Assembly: GCA_016704485.1 (NCBI GenBank)
Contig: JADJAA010000003.1
Span: forward strand, 62,001 to 126,000
DNA: 64,000 nucleotides
Origin: Flavobacteriales bacterium
Lineage (GTDB): Bacteria; Bacteroidota; Bacteroidia; Flavobacteriales_F; PHOS-HE28
Direction of reading: 5' to 3'
Part shown: in pieces, positions 1 through 9,700 of the stretch
How positions within the stretch are numbered: position 1 is the stretch's first letter
How the letters are laid out: each line of letters starts with the position of its first letter
Made by a program: the position numbers and the translations under genes
The notes under the pieces: model-generated
Told to the model about the DNA's origin: nothing
Database searches by the model: none
Seen by the model: the letters and a program-made list of their open reading frames with translations, nothing else

Positions 1-850
1 CAATTGCATCCCACATGCCCGGCTCTACCATGTCCAGCATGTTGAATTGGCCGGCACCTTTGAGCCATTCTCCACCATCAATGGTAACCACTTCGCCATT
101 GATATAACCGCTGTAAGGGGAAACGAGGTATGCCACAAGATCAGCCAATTCCTGGTGCTCACCCAAACGGCCCAATGGAACTTTTTTCCGCATATCGAAT
201 TTTTCCATCATTTCTCCTGGTACCAGTCTGCTCCATGCACCTTTGGTCGGGAATGGCCCTGGTGCAACGGCATTTGTTCGGATACCATACTTACCCCATT
301 CAGCGGCAAGTGAACGCGTTAGGGCCAATACACCTGCTTTGGCACACGCACTAGGCACAACGTACCCTGATCCGGTCCAAGCATATGTGGTAACGATATT
401 GAGCATCACCTTATCGCGCTCTTTCTGCTTGATCCAATGCTTACCGAAAGCCAACGTGCAATTCACGGTTCCCATGAGCACAATGCCAATGATCGTCTCG
501 AATGCCTTGCTGCTCAACCGTTCAGTTGGACTGATGAAATTACCTGCTGCGTTGTTGATCAACCCATCCACTTTTCCATAATGGCCCACCACTGCAGCGA
601 CCATAGCGTCCACCTCCTCTGCTCTTCGAATGTCACATGCAATGGGAAACACTTTGCCGCCGGTTTCCGCTTCGAGTTCCATGGCCGTCTTCTCCAGAAC
701 ATCCATTTTGCGGCTGGTGATGCAGATCTCGGCACCAAGCTCCAGACAATACTTAGCCATGCTCCGCCCTAGACCTGTTCCACCGCCTGTGATCACGATC
801 ACTTGTCCCTTCATTGCGCCTTCGCGCATCATTCCTTGTTTGTGTTCCAT
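1..850 (-). CDS. 2,4-dienoyl-CoA reductase-type SDR oxidoreductase (partial, runs off left edge)
   Basis: About 283 codons are visible; the stop lies beyond base 1. The protein has the nucleotide-binding TGGGTGLG motif (residues 21-28), NNAAGNF (99-105), an active-site TTY (Tyr156) and PSACAK (Ser167, Lys171), followed by the AAEWGKYGIR and APGPFPTKGA stretches. These match the 2,4-dienoyl-CoA reductase branch of the short-chain dehydrogenases, where the usual YxxxK is replaced by a separated Tyr and a Ser/Lys pair. Family role: NADPH-dependent reduction of 2,4-dienoyl-CoA esters in beta-oxidation of unsaturated fatty acids, cytoplasmic. The ATG at 850 lies only 9 bases after the upstream TPR gene on the same strand, so the two may be cotranscribed; in-frame ATGs at 832, 829 and 814 are alternative starts. 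Only a few C-terminal residues are probably missing. Confidence 0.88.
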   Translation of the reverse strand, partial: MEHKQGMMREGAMKGQVIVITGGGTGLGRSMAKYCLELGAEICITSRKMDVLEKTAMELEAETGGKVFPIACDIRRAEEVDAMVAAVVGHYGKVDGLINNAAGNFISPTERLSSKAFETIIGIVLMGTVNCTLAFGKHWIKQKERDKVMLNIVTTYAWTGSGYVVPSACAKAGVLALTRSLAAEWGKYGIRTNAVAPGPFPTKGAWSRLVPGEMMEKFDMRKKVPLGRLGEHQELADLVAYLVSPYSGYINGEVVTIDGGEWLKGAGQFNMLDMVEPGMWDAI

Positions 851-859
851 CTGTTCGAA

Positions 860-1894
860 TTAAGGAGCGTTACTCCTTGTAGGTGCATTGGTCCGTGGGG
901 TTTCAGGGATCACCGGTGCATTCCCGTTATCAGGGTCAGGTGTTACAGGGGGATCCGGCATGCCCCTATCGCAATTCGCGTTCAGAAGTTCGCGTACCTC
1001 TGGTCCGTGGAACGCGGTGAATTGGAGTGAAAGCGCCGTATGGAAATGCCCGCACGCTCTTGTCGTATCGCCGCTTTCCAGCGCTATTACACCTAAATTC
1101 CGATATACGAAAGGGTTGGTCCTGCTCTTCTTGGCTGCCAAATTGATGTTCTTCAATGCCTTGTCCCGGTTACCCAACTTGTAGTAGGCCCAACCTCGGT
1201 TATTGAACGCATAACTGTAGTTGGGATCCAATTTGATCGCACGATCATAGTCAGCAATAGCCTTCGCAAAATGGCCTGATGATGCATGTAGAAAGTAACC
1301 TCGTGCATTCCATAGAACGGCATTCCTTGGCTCTAACTCCAGTGCTTTGTCCAGCGATTCCTTAGCCATCACCGTATCTCCCATTAGTGCATAGCTACCA
1401 CCACGTTCACTAAGAACCAATGCATTCGATGGTTCGATCGCCAGGACCTTATCGAAATAGGCAATTGCAGCGTTATGGTCCTTCTTCGCTTTCTCCAATA
1501 AACCTAAACGGTACCACGCTTCAGCGTCCTTGGAAGACCCCAATGAGCGCTCCAACCATGTTCGTGCACTATCCGGAGCACCTACGCCAAGCATGGATAT
1601 ACCCAATTGAAGTGCCGCTAATCGCCTGAGCTCACCTTCGAACAGGCCATAAGCTTCGCGTGCATCGTTCTTGGCACGATCGTATTCGCCGATCTTGTTA
1701 TTCCCCTCCGCCCGCAAGATCAAGAACTCCTTTTGTGGTGGTTTAACCACCATCATGTGGTCACATTTCCGAATGCCTGGATAGACTTTGCCCCGCGCAT
1801 AGAACGACAAGACCTTATCCCACTGTTTTTGATCCTGTGCTTGAGTGGTGGCACTGAGCGAAACTAAAAATATGATCACCGCGGTCCATCGCAT
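860..1894 (-). CDS. Secreted TPR-repeat protein
   Basis: 344 residues. A signal peptide is visible (residues 1-19, cut after TTQA), followed by about six tetratricopeptide repeats between roughly residues 90 and 300; the clearest copies contain AWYRLGLLEKAKKDHNAAIAYF and YSYAFNNRGWAYYKLGNRDKAL-type helices. The last 30 or so residues are a Pro/Asn-rich low-complexity tail with no sorting domain. TPR domains mediate protein-protein contacts; the partner is unknown. Probably periplasmic. It sits directly upstream of the dienoyl-CoA reductase with a 9-base gap, but I see no functional link. The next gene upstream is divergent. Confidence 0.85.
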   Translation of the reverse strand: MRWTAVIIFLVSLSATTQAQDQKQWDKVLSFYARGKVYPGIRKCDHMMVVKPPQKEFLILRAEGNNKIGEYDRAKNDAREAYGLFEGELRRLAALQLGISMLGVGAPDSARTWLERSLGSSKDAEAWYRLGLLEKAKKDHNAAIAYFDKVLAIEPSNALVLSERGGSYALMGDTVMAKESLDKALELEPRNAVLWNARGYFLHASSGHFAKAIADYDRAIKLDPNYSYAFNNRGWAYYKLGNRDKALKNINLAAKKSRTNPFVYRNLGVIALESGDTTRACGHFHTALSLQFTAFHGPEVRELLNANCDRGMPDPPVTPDPDNGNAPVIPETPRTNAPTRSNAP

Positions 1895-2011
1895 GCTGCG
1901 AAGTTATTCCGAGCCGCCTTGCCCGCAAGGGAATATATTCGTTCCTTGTTCGTTGTTCGTGCATTATACCTTCTCACAATAGCTATAATGAAAAGGTGAT
2001 CCGTATTGCAA

Positions 2012-2425
2012 ATGAAAATGGAATATCCAGCAAAAGTGCTGCTGGCATGGGGTGAGGCGATCAGCGGTCATGTGGGACTCAGGGATTGGCTCATGAAGAA
2101 CGGTTACCCCGAGCTCGGCATTTTTACGTTCGCACTTCGCAATAAAAAGGAAGCGCGCCAGTGGTTGATGGATAATGGGCAACCCCACCTTTTGGCCGTA
2201 ATAACCGGAATTGAAGGGGATACGAACGCGCTCTCTTGGTTGGAGCATAATAACATGAACGTCCTGAAACAGCTCGCATTGACCGGCGATGGTGATGAAG
2301 ATGCTTTTCGCTGGCTACTTGAACAAGGGCATCGTGAGTTGGCCATGATCGGCAAGAAGATGCACCGTGTCAAAAGCGATATGGACGATGACTATCGTGA
2401 TCCACACAAATTTGCACGTGATTGA
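2012..2425 (+). CDS. Small protein built of four 25-residue tandem repeats, function unknown
   Basis: 137 residues from the ATG at 2012 (an in-frame TTG lies at 2006 and a second ATG at 2018). Residues 11-110 are four back-to-back units of exactly 25 residues with the consensus G-x-x-x-A-x-x-W-L-x-x-N/Q-G-x-x-x-L; the WL pair falls at the same place in each unit. The pattern suggests a short alpha-helical solenoid, shorter than TPR, ankyrin or Sel1 units. No signal peptide, so likely cytoplasmic. The tail is rich in Asp, Lys and Arg. I do not recognise the family. It is a single-gene unit ending at a hairpin shared with the convergent gene. Confidence 0.75.
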   Translation: MKMEYPAKVLLAWGEAISGHVGLRDWLMKNGYPELGIFTFALRNKKEARQWLMDNGQPHLLAVITGIEGDTNALSWLEHNNMNVLKQLALTGDGDEDAFRWLLEQGHRELAMIGKKMHRVKSDMDDDYRDPHKFARD

Positions 2426-2460
2426 CAAGAGTGGCCTCTCACTGATCCCTAGAAAAGCAA

Positions 2461-2493
2461 AAAGCCCCTTCCGAGGATCCGGAAAGGGCTTTT
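2461..2493. terminator. Bidirectional hairpin terminator
   Basis: Twelve-base arms (AAAGCCCCTTCC and GGAAAGGGCTTT, one mismatch) around an 8-base loop, flanked by A-rich and T-rich runs. It lies between the convergent ends of the repeat protein and the minus-strand T9SS gene, so it can serve both. Confidence 0.75.
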
Positions 2494-2512
2494 GGGGTCT
2501 GTTGTGTATCGC

Positions 2513-3526
2513 TTAGCGCACGACCAAGCGTTGTGTGGAACGCGTTCCGTCCGAGAAGGATAAACGTACCTGATAAACACCTTGCGCAAGACCGCTCACA
2601 TCGAAAGCGGAAGCGATGAGGCCTCCACCCGTGTTCGCAATGGCCTGCTGTTGAATCAGTTGTCCGCTAGCATCAAAGATCTCAACACTGCGTGCAGCGC
2701 GCTCGGAATTGTTGAAGCTCAGGTTTACTTCAGCGGTTGCCGGGTTCGGATATGCCGTGAACTGTACATCGTCGTAGCTCAATTCGGTGACACCCACCTG
2801 GCCGGGGCCGAACATCCATTCCGCCGTGCGTGTAACTGCAGGGTTTCCGGCACCAATGATCACCGTGTCGATGGACATTTTCATGACCGGATGACCTGTC
2901 ATTCCGTCGAAAAAGTAATACGTATCAAAACTCCAATAGATCGCAGCGAATGGATTCTGATCATTGATCACCTTACGCACTTTTACGCGTAGTACATCAT
3001 CCACAATAGCTTCAGGCAGTGCCAATGATCCATATCCATCGGCCTCACCAGCGATCGTCCCGATGCGCGTGTTCGCAATTCCTTGAACACTGAAGGAAGC
3101 AGCGAAATTATCCGTCCATGTATCACCATAGTCCAATGGTAACTTAAGTTCCAGAACCGGATCGCTATACGTGACCAGACCAGCCAACGAATTCTTTTCG
3201 CCCCTTCTCTCAAGGCCATCCGTTCCAAATGAGAAGAACAGTGTATCGGTACCACCGTCCGTTGTAAGCAAGGTTGCGGATGCTACAGTTGTTGGGGTTA
3301 CGCTTGGTGCCAGGTACTTGTAGTCACGATTTCCAACACTAGCAGGCCAAAAACCATAGGCCTGCGCAGCTCCGGAAGGGCCAACGTCCATAAAATTATC
3401 TGCCCTATCAATAGGGAACTCAGAGCCAGATGCGCCAACACTGTTGGTGGCCGTTAAGGTTGGTTGAGCGATCAACATACTTCCGCCGAATACGGAGGTG
3501 GTAAATAGTAGTGTACGAATGTTCAT
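2513..3526 (-). CDS. T9SS type A sorting domain-containing secreted protein
   Basis: 337 residues from the ATG at 3526; the reading frame is open 10 codons further upstream but the ATG gives a proper signal peptide (MNIRTLLFTTSVFGGSMLIAQ). The body (about residues 20-250) is beta-rich and shows no domain I recognise; it contains many Thr, Ser, Asp and aromatic residues typical of secreted Bacteroidota proteins. The C-terminal sorting domain starts at the YPNPATAE motif and ends GVYQVRLSF...TQRLVVR. Predicted to cross the inner membrane via Sec and be attached to or released from the surface by T9SS. Monocistronic; the promoter would lie in the 171-base gap to the divergent nitroreductase. Confidence 0.85.
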   Translation of the reverse strand: MNIRTLLFTTSVFGGSMLIAQPTLTATNSVGASGSEFPIDRADNFMDVGPSGAAQAYGFWPASVGNRDYKYLAPSVTPTTVASATLLTTDGGTDTLFFSFGTDGLERRGEKNSLAGLVTYSDPVLELKLPLDYGDTWTDNFAASFSVQGIANTRIGTIAGEADGYGSLALPEAIVDDVLRVKVRKVINDQNPFAAIYWSFDTYYFFDGMTGHPVMKMSIDTVIIGAGNPAVTRTAEWMFGPGQVGVTELSYDDVQFTAYPNPATAEVNLSFNNSERAARSVEIFDASGQLIQQQAIANTGGGLIASAFDVSGLAQGVYQVRLSFSDGTRSTQRLVVR

Positions 3527-3697
3527 GTTCTGCAAGTTCAGTTTTGGCTTGTGCAAAGAAAGACGGTATTTCTTACCCGAACGCTGCCTAATACATCTAG
3601 TTCTCTACATTATGTGGCTCTGGTGCTCAAAACTTTGATCATTCAGCCCTTCGGAACCCAATTCTTTCCTTCACTTTGTAGCCCTATACTTTCATCC

Positions 3698-4285
3698 ATG
3701 AAATTCAGTGTTAGTGAAGCTACGGACCTGATCCGGCAACGACGGACGATCTATCCGAAGGACTATACGGATCGTGAGGTTCATAAGGAGATCATTGAGC
3801 GTGTGCTTACCAATGGCACCTATGCTCCCACGCACGGCATGACCCAACCTTGGCGGTTCACGGTTTTTACTGGTGAAGGGCGCAGAACGCTCTCCACCTT
3901 TCTTGGTGAAGAATATTCCCGAACGGTACCAACGGAAAAATTCCTTCAACGGAAATTCGACAACGTAACGCTGCGTCCGATGCAGAGTTCCGTGGTGATC
4001 GCTTTGGGTATGGTGCGCGATCCGAATGGCAAGATCTCTGAACGTGATGAATTGCTGGCCATGGGTTGCGCCGTTCAGAACATGCATTTGACCTGTGCAT
4101 CATACGGATTAGGTGCGTTCTGGGCTACTGGAGGACCGTTGATCGGAGACGGAATGTGCAACTTTCTTGGACTTGGCGAACAGGATAGTTCACTCGGACT
4201 TTTTTTCATTGGATACCCTGCAATTGAATGGCCGAAAGGCTATCGTAAGCCGATTGATCAACTCGTAACGTGGAAGACCACTTAG
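3698..4285 (+). CDS. Nitroreductase family protein
   Basis: 195 residues from the ATG at 3698; the frame is open 49 codons upstream, but that extension lacks family similarity. Family signature: IRQRRTIYPKDY near the N-terminus (FMN phosphate contacts), THGMTQPWRF (around residues 47-56), AMGCAVQNMHLTCASYGLGAFWATGG (helix and glycine turn) and a C-terminal GLFFIGYP. These fit the FMN-dependent NAD(P)H nitroreductase fold, cytoplasmic, usually homodimeric. The natural substrate cannot be told. The gene stands alone between a divergent T9SS gene and an outer-membrane barrel gene. Confidence 0.85.
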   Translation: MKFSVSEATDLIRQRRTIYPKDYTDREVHKEIIERVLTNGTYAPTHGMTQPWRFTVFTGEGRRTLSTFLGEEYSRTVPTEKFLQRKFDNVTLRPMQSSVVIALGMVRDPNGKISERDELLAMGCAVQNMHLTCASYGLGAFWATGGPLIGDGMCNFLGLGEQDSSLGLFFIGYPAIEWPKGYRKPIDQLVTWKTT

Positions 4286-4482
4286 GTATCGATCTACATG
4301 AACTGTTCCTCGAACGAGATAAACCTAGCCTTTCTAGCAGTGACCGATGGTGAAGTACTCCTGCGGGACAATTGCGTGGTGCTCATCTTTGCACTGAAAT
4401 AAACACTTCCAGTCAGGTCTCTTATTCGACGGTCTTGATCAATCAAAAAAATACCGGTATTCGGACGGTCAGTTCATTTTTA

Positions 4483-5202
4483 GTGAAGCTGACCTTCGTA
4501 GCTTGTTTGGTCCTTGTTGGTCTTACCGTTCATGCACAAGCGGGGTCAACCACATTCGGCATTCAGGTAAAACCAGTGATCCCGTTGGACATGTTCAACA
4601 AACTCGTTACCGTGGAACGCGAACACTTGAAAGGAAGTGTGGAACTTACTGGTGGGTTCGCCTTTGGTATGACCGTCCGGGTGGGAATTACGAATGCCAT
4701 CTCTTTCGAGACCGGCCTCGGCCAGATAAAACGCCGCTACGAATATTCGATCACCAACGATACGAGCAACTACTCAGAGAGCAACAAGGTGCGTTACTTG
4801 GGGTATGAACTTCCCATAACTGGATTGGTCCATATCCGCCTTGGCGAACAGATGTGGATGAATGCCGCGTTGGGCGCCTCCATTGATATGTACCCCAGTG
4901 AAGTGCGCTCGCTGGTGGATGAAGGGAGTATAGATATTGCCCGTAGATATTGGGCACAGCTTGGCATTCTAGGAAACCTCGGCGTGGAATACCGAACACG
5001 TAAAAGCGGCACGATCTATTTAGGAGGCACCTTTCATAGGCCCTTCAATGACCTGGCACCGTTCCGATTGATCTGGGGAAAAGTAGGTGGTGCTGCGTAT
5101 AATTTGGATGGCACCATTGATGGTAGTTATTTGACCGTGGACCTGCGGTACTATTTCCACGAGGACCCACAAAAGCGACGGGTGAAGCGGGCTAAGAAAT
5201 AA
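4483..5202 (+). CDS. Outer-membrane beta-barrel protein
   Basis: 239 residues if translation starts at the GTG at 4483, which gives a clean signal peptide (MKLTFVACLVLVGLTVHAQA); the frame stays open to a TTG at 4372, but that adds 37 residues before the signal. The mature part alternates polar and hydrophobic residues in strands such as AISFETGLGQIKRRYEYSI and SGTIYLGGTFHRPF, ends in the aromatic strand YLTVDLRYYF and then has a basic tail (QKRRVKRAKK). This is the pattern of the small Bacteroidota porin-like barrels. Cargo or role unknown. It converges with the next gene at 23 bases. Confidence 0.65.
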   Translation: MKLTFVACLVLVGLTVHAQAGSTTFGIQVKPVIPLDMFNKLVTVEREHLKGSVELTGGFAFGMTVRVGITNAISFETGLGQIKRRYEYSITNDTSNYSESNKVRYLGYELPITGLVHIRLGEQMWMNAALGASIDMYPSEVRSLVDEGSIDIARRYWAQLGILGNLGVEYRTRKSGTIYLGGTFHRPFNDLAPFRLIWGKVGGAAYNLDGTIDGSYLTVDLRYYFHEDPQKRRVKRAKK

Positions 5203-5203
5203 C

Positions 5204-5222
5204 GAGCAGGCGCTGGCCGCTC
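5204..5222. terminator. Possible weak hairpin between convergent genes
   Basis: GAGC/GCTC with an inner GGC/GCC stem, separated by a one-base bulge. It fills the 23-base gap between two convergent stops. There is no clear T-tract, so the call is tentative. Confidence 0.3.
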
Positions 5223-5225
5223 ACT

Positions 5226-6755
5226 CTACTCCACCACAACCCGTTCTGTTCGCACACCTTCCGGATCGCTGATCTTGAGCAAGTAAACGCCCTTTCCGAA
5301 ACGCGCTAAGTCAACTTCTTCTGTAGTTGCGCCACTTGGCAATGGGCGTTGGTAGAGCAACTTGCCCATGCTATCATAGACCGAATAGAACGAATCCGAG
5401 CGTAAGGGATCAACGAAATCCATCGTAAAACGGCCGGCAGTTGGGTTGGGTCGGATGCGCGGAGGTGGTTTTTTTAGTGGGTAGTTCGGGACCTGCGTGA
5501 TCGTGCAACCGTCTATTACTTCAAGTGGAGGGTATATGGTATCGTTGATATATGCAGGGTACCGAACCGCCCCATCTATGGAAGTAAGTGTAAAACTGCT
5601 ATCAGTGGGGAACAGGTTCTGCACCTGTACCGAATAGTGATGCTCGTGCTCAGGGCAGGGCAGGTGGCCTAAGGAATCTGCTTTGAACAGGAACGTGCCC
5701 AAGCCCAGGCTGGAGCCGTTGAACAGGAAGCCGCCATCAGAGTGAGCATGAAGGTTGTACACTTGATAGGAGTTGCTTGTAACGCCAGCGGAACGTGTCC
5801 ACAGTGTATCGCCGTTCAGGTCCGTCGTCATCAGGAAAGCCTTTCCTCCTCCTTGTCCTCTAATTTCCGCCAGAACTACATAATTCCCGTCTCGGGTCTC
5901 ATCCATCTTTGCACGATCAGCGTTCCAGCCAGTGGGGGCGTCATACCCCTTACACCATTGCACATCACCAATACCGTTCAAACGCATCATGAAGAGATTG
6001 GTACCCGATCCGTTGTCCTTATCGGTATAGCCGATCACCGTGAAGGAACTATCATTCTCCACCTCGCAATCGCGCATCACTCCCTCGGGACGTATATAGG
6101 ACTTGAGCCAAAGGAAGTTCCCGTTGGAATCCATTCGGCCAACCGCTGCACCACCCGGATCCATATTCATTCCCACGAGCAGATCCCCATTGGGGAGTTC
6201 TTTGACGAACTGGAAATAGCCCCCTTGACCAAAGTCCTTGCACCAATCAGGATCACCGAGCGAATCGATCTTTAGGATGAAAAAATTATAGTCAGCTTCT
6301 ATGGGTCGGTTAGTTGTTATGATGCCGTGGTCCATTGTCAAAATAATATCTCCCCCTGCAATTCTATTGGCATTCAGATTTGTTAGATCATAGTATGAAG
6401 CATTCAATATTGTGCCTAAAGAATCCATTGTTCCAATTACGGGGTCATACGGCGTATTAATTAAACCATACGCACCTATAAAAATGAATTTATTGTCATT
6501 GACCTTCTTAATTGCCTGAACTACTTTAAATGTGTCGATTGCATAACATTGAGTGTGCAGGATGTCTCCTTGAGAGTTAATTACGGAAGTGCCTGATTGA
6601 TATGCCATCCCGGTCAATAGATTCCCACTCGTCAGTTCAAATATTTCATGGCCGTATGTGCCGAAACCGTAATAATACTTCTGAAATGTTGACTGCCCCT
6701 GAGTCTGAAAATTCAACATTGCTATGAATATCAAAAAAGAAGTAATGTCTTTCAT
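5226..6755 (-). CDS. T9SS type A sorting domain protein with repeated beta-propeller-like units
   Basis: 509 residues. Signal peptide MKDITSFLIFIAMLNFQTQG. The body (about 30-380) carries repeated blocks of about 50 residues with D-S-L/N-G-(D/N) turns followed by W-hydrophobic strands (for example DSLGDPDWCKDFG, DSNGNFLWLKSY, NGIGDVQWCKGYD, DLNGDTLWTRSAG), a pattern seen in secreted propeller-like proteins. Sorting domain from RPNPTAGR to the end (GVYLLKI...RTERVVVE). It is the last gene of the operon led by the SprB-repeat protein, 3 bases after the glycoside-hydrolase-like gene. The 5' third (about 6270-6755) is visibly more A+T-rich than the rest. Confidence 0.85.
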   Translation of the reverse strand: MKDITSFLIFIAMLNFQTQGQSTFQKYYYGFGTYGHEIFELTSGNLLTGMAYQSGTSVINSQGDILHTQCYAIDTFKVVQAIKKVNDNKFIFIGAYGLINTPYDPVIGTMDSLGTILNASYYDLTNLNANRIAGGDIILTMDHGIITTNRPIEADYNFFILKIDSLGDPDWCKDFGQGGYFQFVKELPNGDLLVGMNMDPGGAAVGRMDSNGNFLWLKSYIRPEGVMRDCEVENDSSFTVIGYTDKDNGSGTNLFMMRLNGIGDVQWCKGYDAPTGWNADRAKMDETRDGNYVVLAEIRGQGGGKAFLMTTDLNGDTLWTRSAGVTSNSYQVYNLHAHSDGGFLFNGSSLGLGTFLFKADSLGHLPCPEHEHHYSVQVQNLFPTDSSFTLTSIDGAVRYPAYINDTIYPPLEVIDGCTITQVPNYPLKKPPPRIRPNPTAGRFTMDFVDPLRSDSFYSVYDSMGKLLYQRPLPSGATTEEVDLARFGKGVYLLKISDPEGVRTERVVVE

Positions 6756-6758
6756 CAG

Positions 6759-9700
6759 TTAATGTATTATCAATGTTTTCATCCTCGTAACTTTCTGGTC
6801 CGAAACCCGCACACAATAGGGTCCCTTGGCAAATCCTTCTGTGGATATTTGCAACAGTTGCGTACCATTACTATTGAAGGATCGTATGCGCTTACCTGAA
6901 AGGTCATAGATCACTACCTCTTTAGATACATCGTCGCTGGGCAAAACGATGTTCACTTCGGTGCGTGTTGGGTTCGGGAACAAGTTGAACTCCCAAGATA
7001 ATGATTGAGCAGTTGGTTCGGGCGACAGCGTAAGGTTTTTGGGAACCGGGTTCAGTGAGATTATGAACGCGTAGTCAGCCCGCAGGGTATCTAAGAAATA
7101 TTGTATCGTATCCCCTAATGGAGCGGTGGACAGGTCTAAGATGACCGACCCAGTACCAGTAGAGTCGATTCCGTTTTCCGGCACTATCGTGGTATCCATT
7201 CTGGTCGGGAACCAAGAGATATGATAATCAGTGCCGCTTTGGAAACCTGGGATGGTAAGGAGCTGAACTGTGGGCGCAGCGCAACCTAGAAAATTCTGTG
7301 TGTCTGCGGTCAAGTAGTAGTTGTTCTCCCAATAGGCATTCAAGTTATGCACCCAGCCCACAGCCATAAGGCCATCATCACTCTGCAAATAATAACACTC
7401 GATCTTACCGAAATTATCATAGACAAGCTGAGGGTTGTAGTTCCCATTGAAGAAATCAAACCCTGGCCAGTTGGGATTAGTCAACAACTTATGCAAAGGT
7501 TTGAAGTGGTGGTACAACGTTTGGTTTTTAACTGACACCAGAAGAGCTGTGTCAGGTCTAACTCTAAGTATATTCGTTGCACCTAAAATGCCCGAATGAA
7601 CCGGTTGGTCAGGATTAGATACGTCTAATGGAATTCCCTGGGGCCCTGCCCCATGCGGCAACGAATTCGGCCACCAGAATACGCGATTCCAGAACCAATC
7701 GCTGCCCGCAGCGAAATTGCCAAAGAAGGTACTGGACCAGATCGCATTGTGGAAGGAAACATCGTAGTTGCTGAATACCGTGTACGTGTCATAGTTCCCA
7801 GTAATTGTGTCATTGTCATGATCAATAGAACCCCATGTACCTACCTCGCCATTCTGGAAGGGCTTTTTCTGGCCGTTGCTTTGGAAATTGTCCCGGTACG
7901 CTTGGCTGTCATTAAAATTGTTTCGGAGTAGCTCCTCTCCATTATAGGAATACTTGTGTACGTCGATCAAGTCAATATCGGGGTTGGTGAAGGGTAAATA
8001 ATGGGCCGCGTCGTTTGGACCGCCACCATCCGTAAAGCTGGCCAAAAACAACTTGTCACTTTCACCCAACGGCGAATGCGCAGGATCAGAAAAGTTGACA
8101 GGATCCCTTACAAAATGGGAGATGCTGCTGAACCAATTACTGATCGTGCCAGGGAGATCCGGGTCCTCTGGCCAGAACAAAAAATTGTTGGGGCAAAGAG
8201 CGATATTTGTACTGTCGGTAATATTACGATCAACTCCATACGTAAGCATTCCATCCATCTCATTGAACGGTTCTATCGAACTGATATTCACGGAATATCC
8301 CCACCTGGACATGATGTACTTGTATTTTCGCTTCCAGTAATAAAAAACACCACTATCCGTATTGGAGGGATCTCCGTCCGTGAAGAAATAGTGTTCAACG
8401 TCGAACAAACCCGAAGTATCCCGGTTGTTCTCCAAGAATCTGATCACGTACGGATCACCTGCCCATATATACGTTTCGTACGCTCCCCCCGGCCCAAGCG
8501 GTAACGCAAGTTGAATGTAGATCTCATTAGCCCTGGCCGCATCCAGCATTCGATCAAAAGTCCAACACTGCGTTTGGCAATTGCCGGTATAGGTCAGTGC
8601 ATAACCACAATTTGGTGGTGGTACAGCCTTGAAGGCATCGTAGACACCTGCATTCACCCATTCGGGTGCGAAAATATTCCGCATTAACCACATACGCAGG
8701 GAATTTCCGCCAACGGAATGCAAATCATCCATGGTTTTCAACATGGTCTTGTGATCACGTTGCCCATAAAGATACCAATCTAGCCCAGGGGTTGTACCGC
8801 GTACATCGGCCATATTGGTTCCCAAACCGAAAAAGGCAGTGCTATCCTTGAACTGCAAGTTGCGGTGGTTCGTTTGGTTCACTTGCAAGGGGCCGTGGTT
8901 GTCCGGCAGCGGTGGATCACATACAAAACTGTAATTGCCAAAGGTCCTTTCGGGTAGGACCCCATTCGCATTGGTAGTATGCGGCGCACTTACGGTTATG
9001 GAGAAATTCCAAGTACCAACTTCATCCGGCGCAATGCGGAATCGGACCGGATATGGACTTAACGGACCATCGATATTTTCCACGAGCATAGAATGGTCTA
9101 GTGTATCCGGCCATTCAGCCTCGCGCATGTAAAAGCCCCATTTCATTTTCTGAACTCCTGTAGGGCTTGTCAAGCGCATTACAAGAAGTAATGAATCATC
9201 TGCATACGGATTCAGGTCGTGTTGTAGATCTACCATGCTGGGCGTGGCTGTCTGCTGAACTCCATCGTAATAGAAATTTGCAAAGAAGTGTTCAATGGCA
9301 TCCACAAAGTCCTGCGGCGGTTTCAACCCCAACTCCAACTTCTCCCACTTTTCAACGTGCATTACATTGTTGATCACATGTGTTGCCGGGTCCGGAGTTA
9401 TTTGCACAAGGTCCGCAGCAGTGCCTTGCGCATCATCGATCCATGCTCTGAAGTGTCCGTTCGCTCCGAAGCCACCAGCATGAAAATTCTCTGTTAAATG
9501 AACTTGCGTACCGGAGATGAGTTCAGAATTCGCATCGGCCGTTATGGTCAGTGGTGAGGATGAGGAGCTAGCTATGATAGTATTGGCGTACCAGTGATAA
9601 TGAGCATCCGATGTCCATAAACCATCATCGATAACTACACCTTGATCAGGAGCTGGTGTTTGCGAATATCCTTCCAAGGAATAAGCACCACCTAATAGTA

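Noticed and set aside
437..863. Several overlapping plus-strand frames in the first kilobase
   Set aside because: They are antisense to the dienoyl-CoA reductase gene, whose protein motifs are unmistakable.
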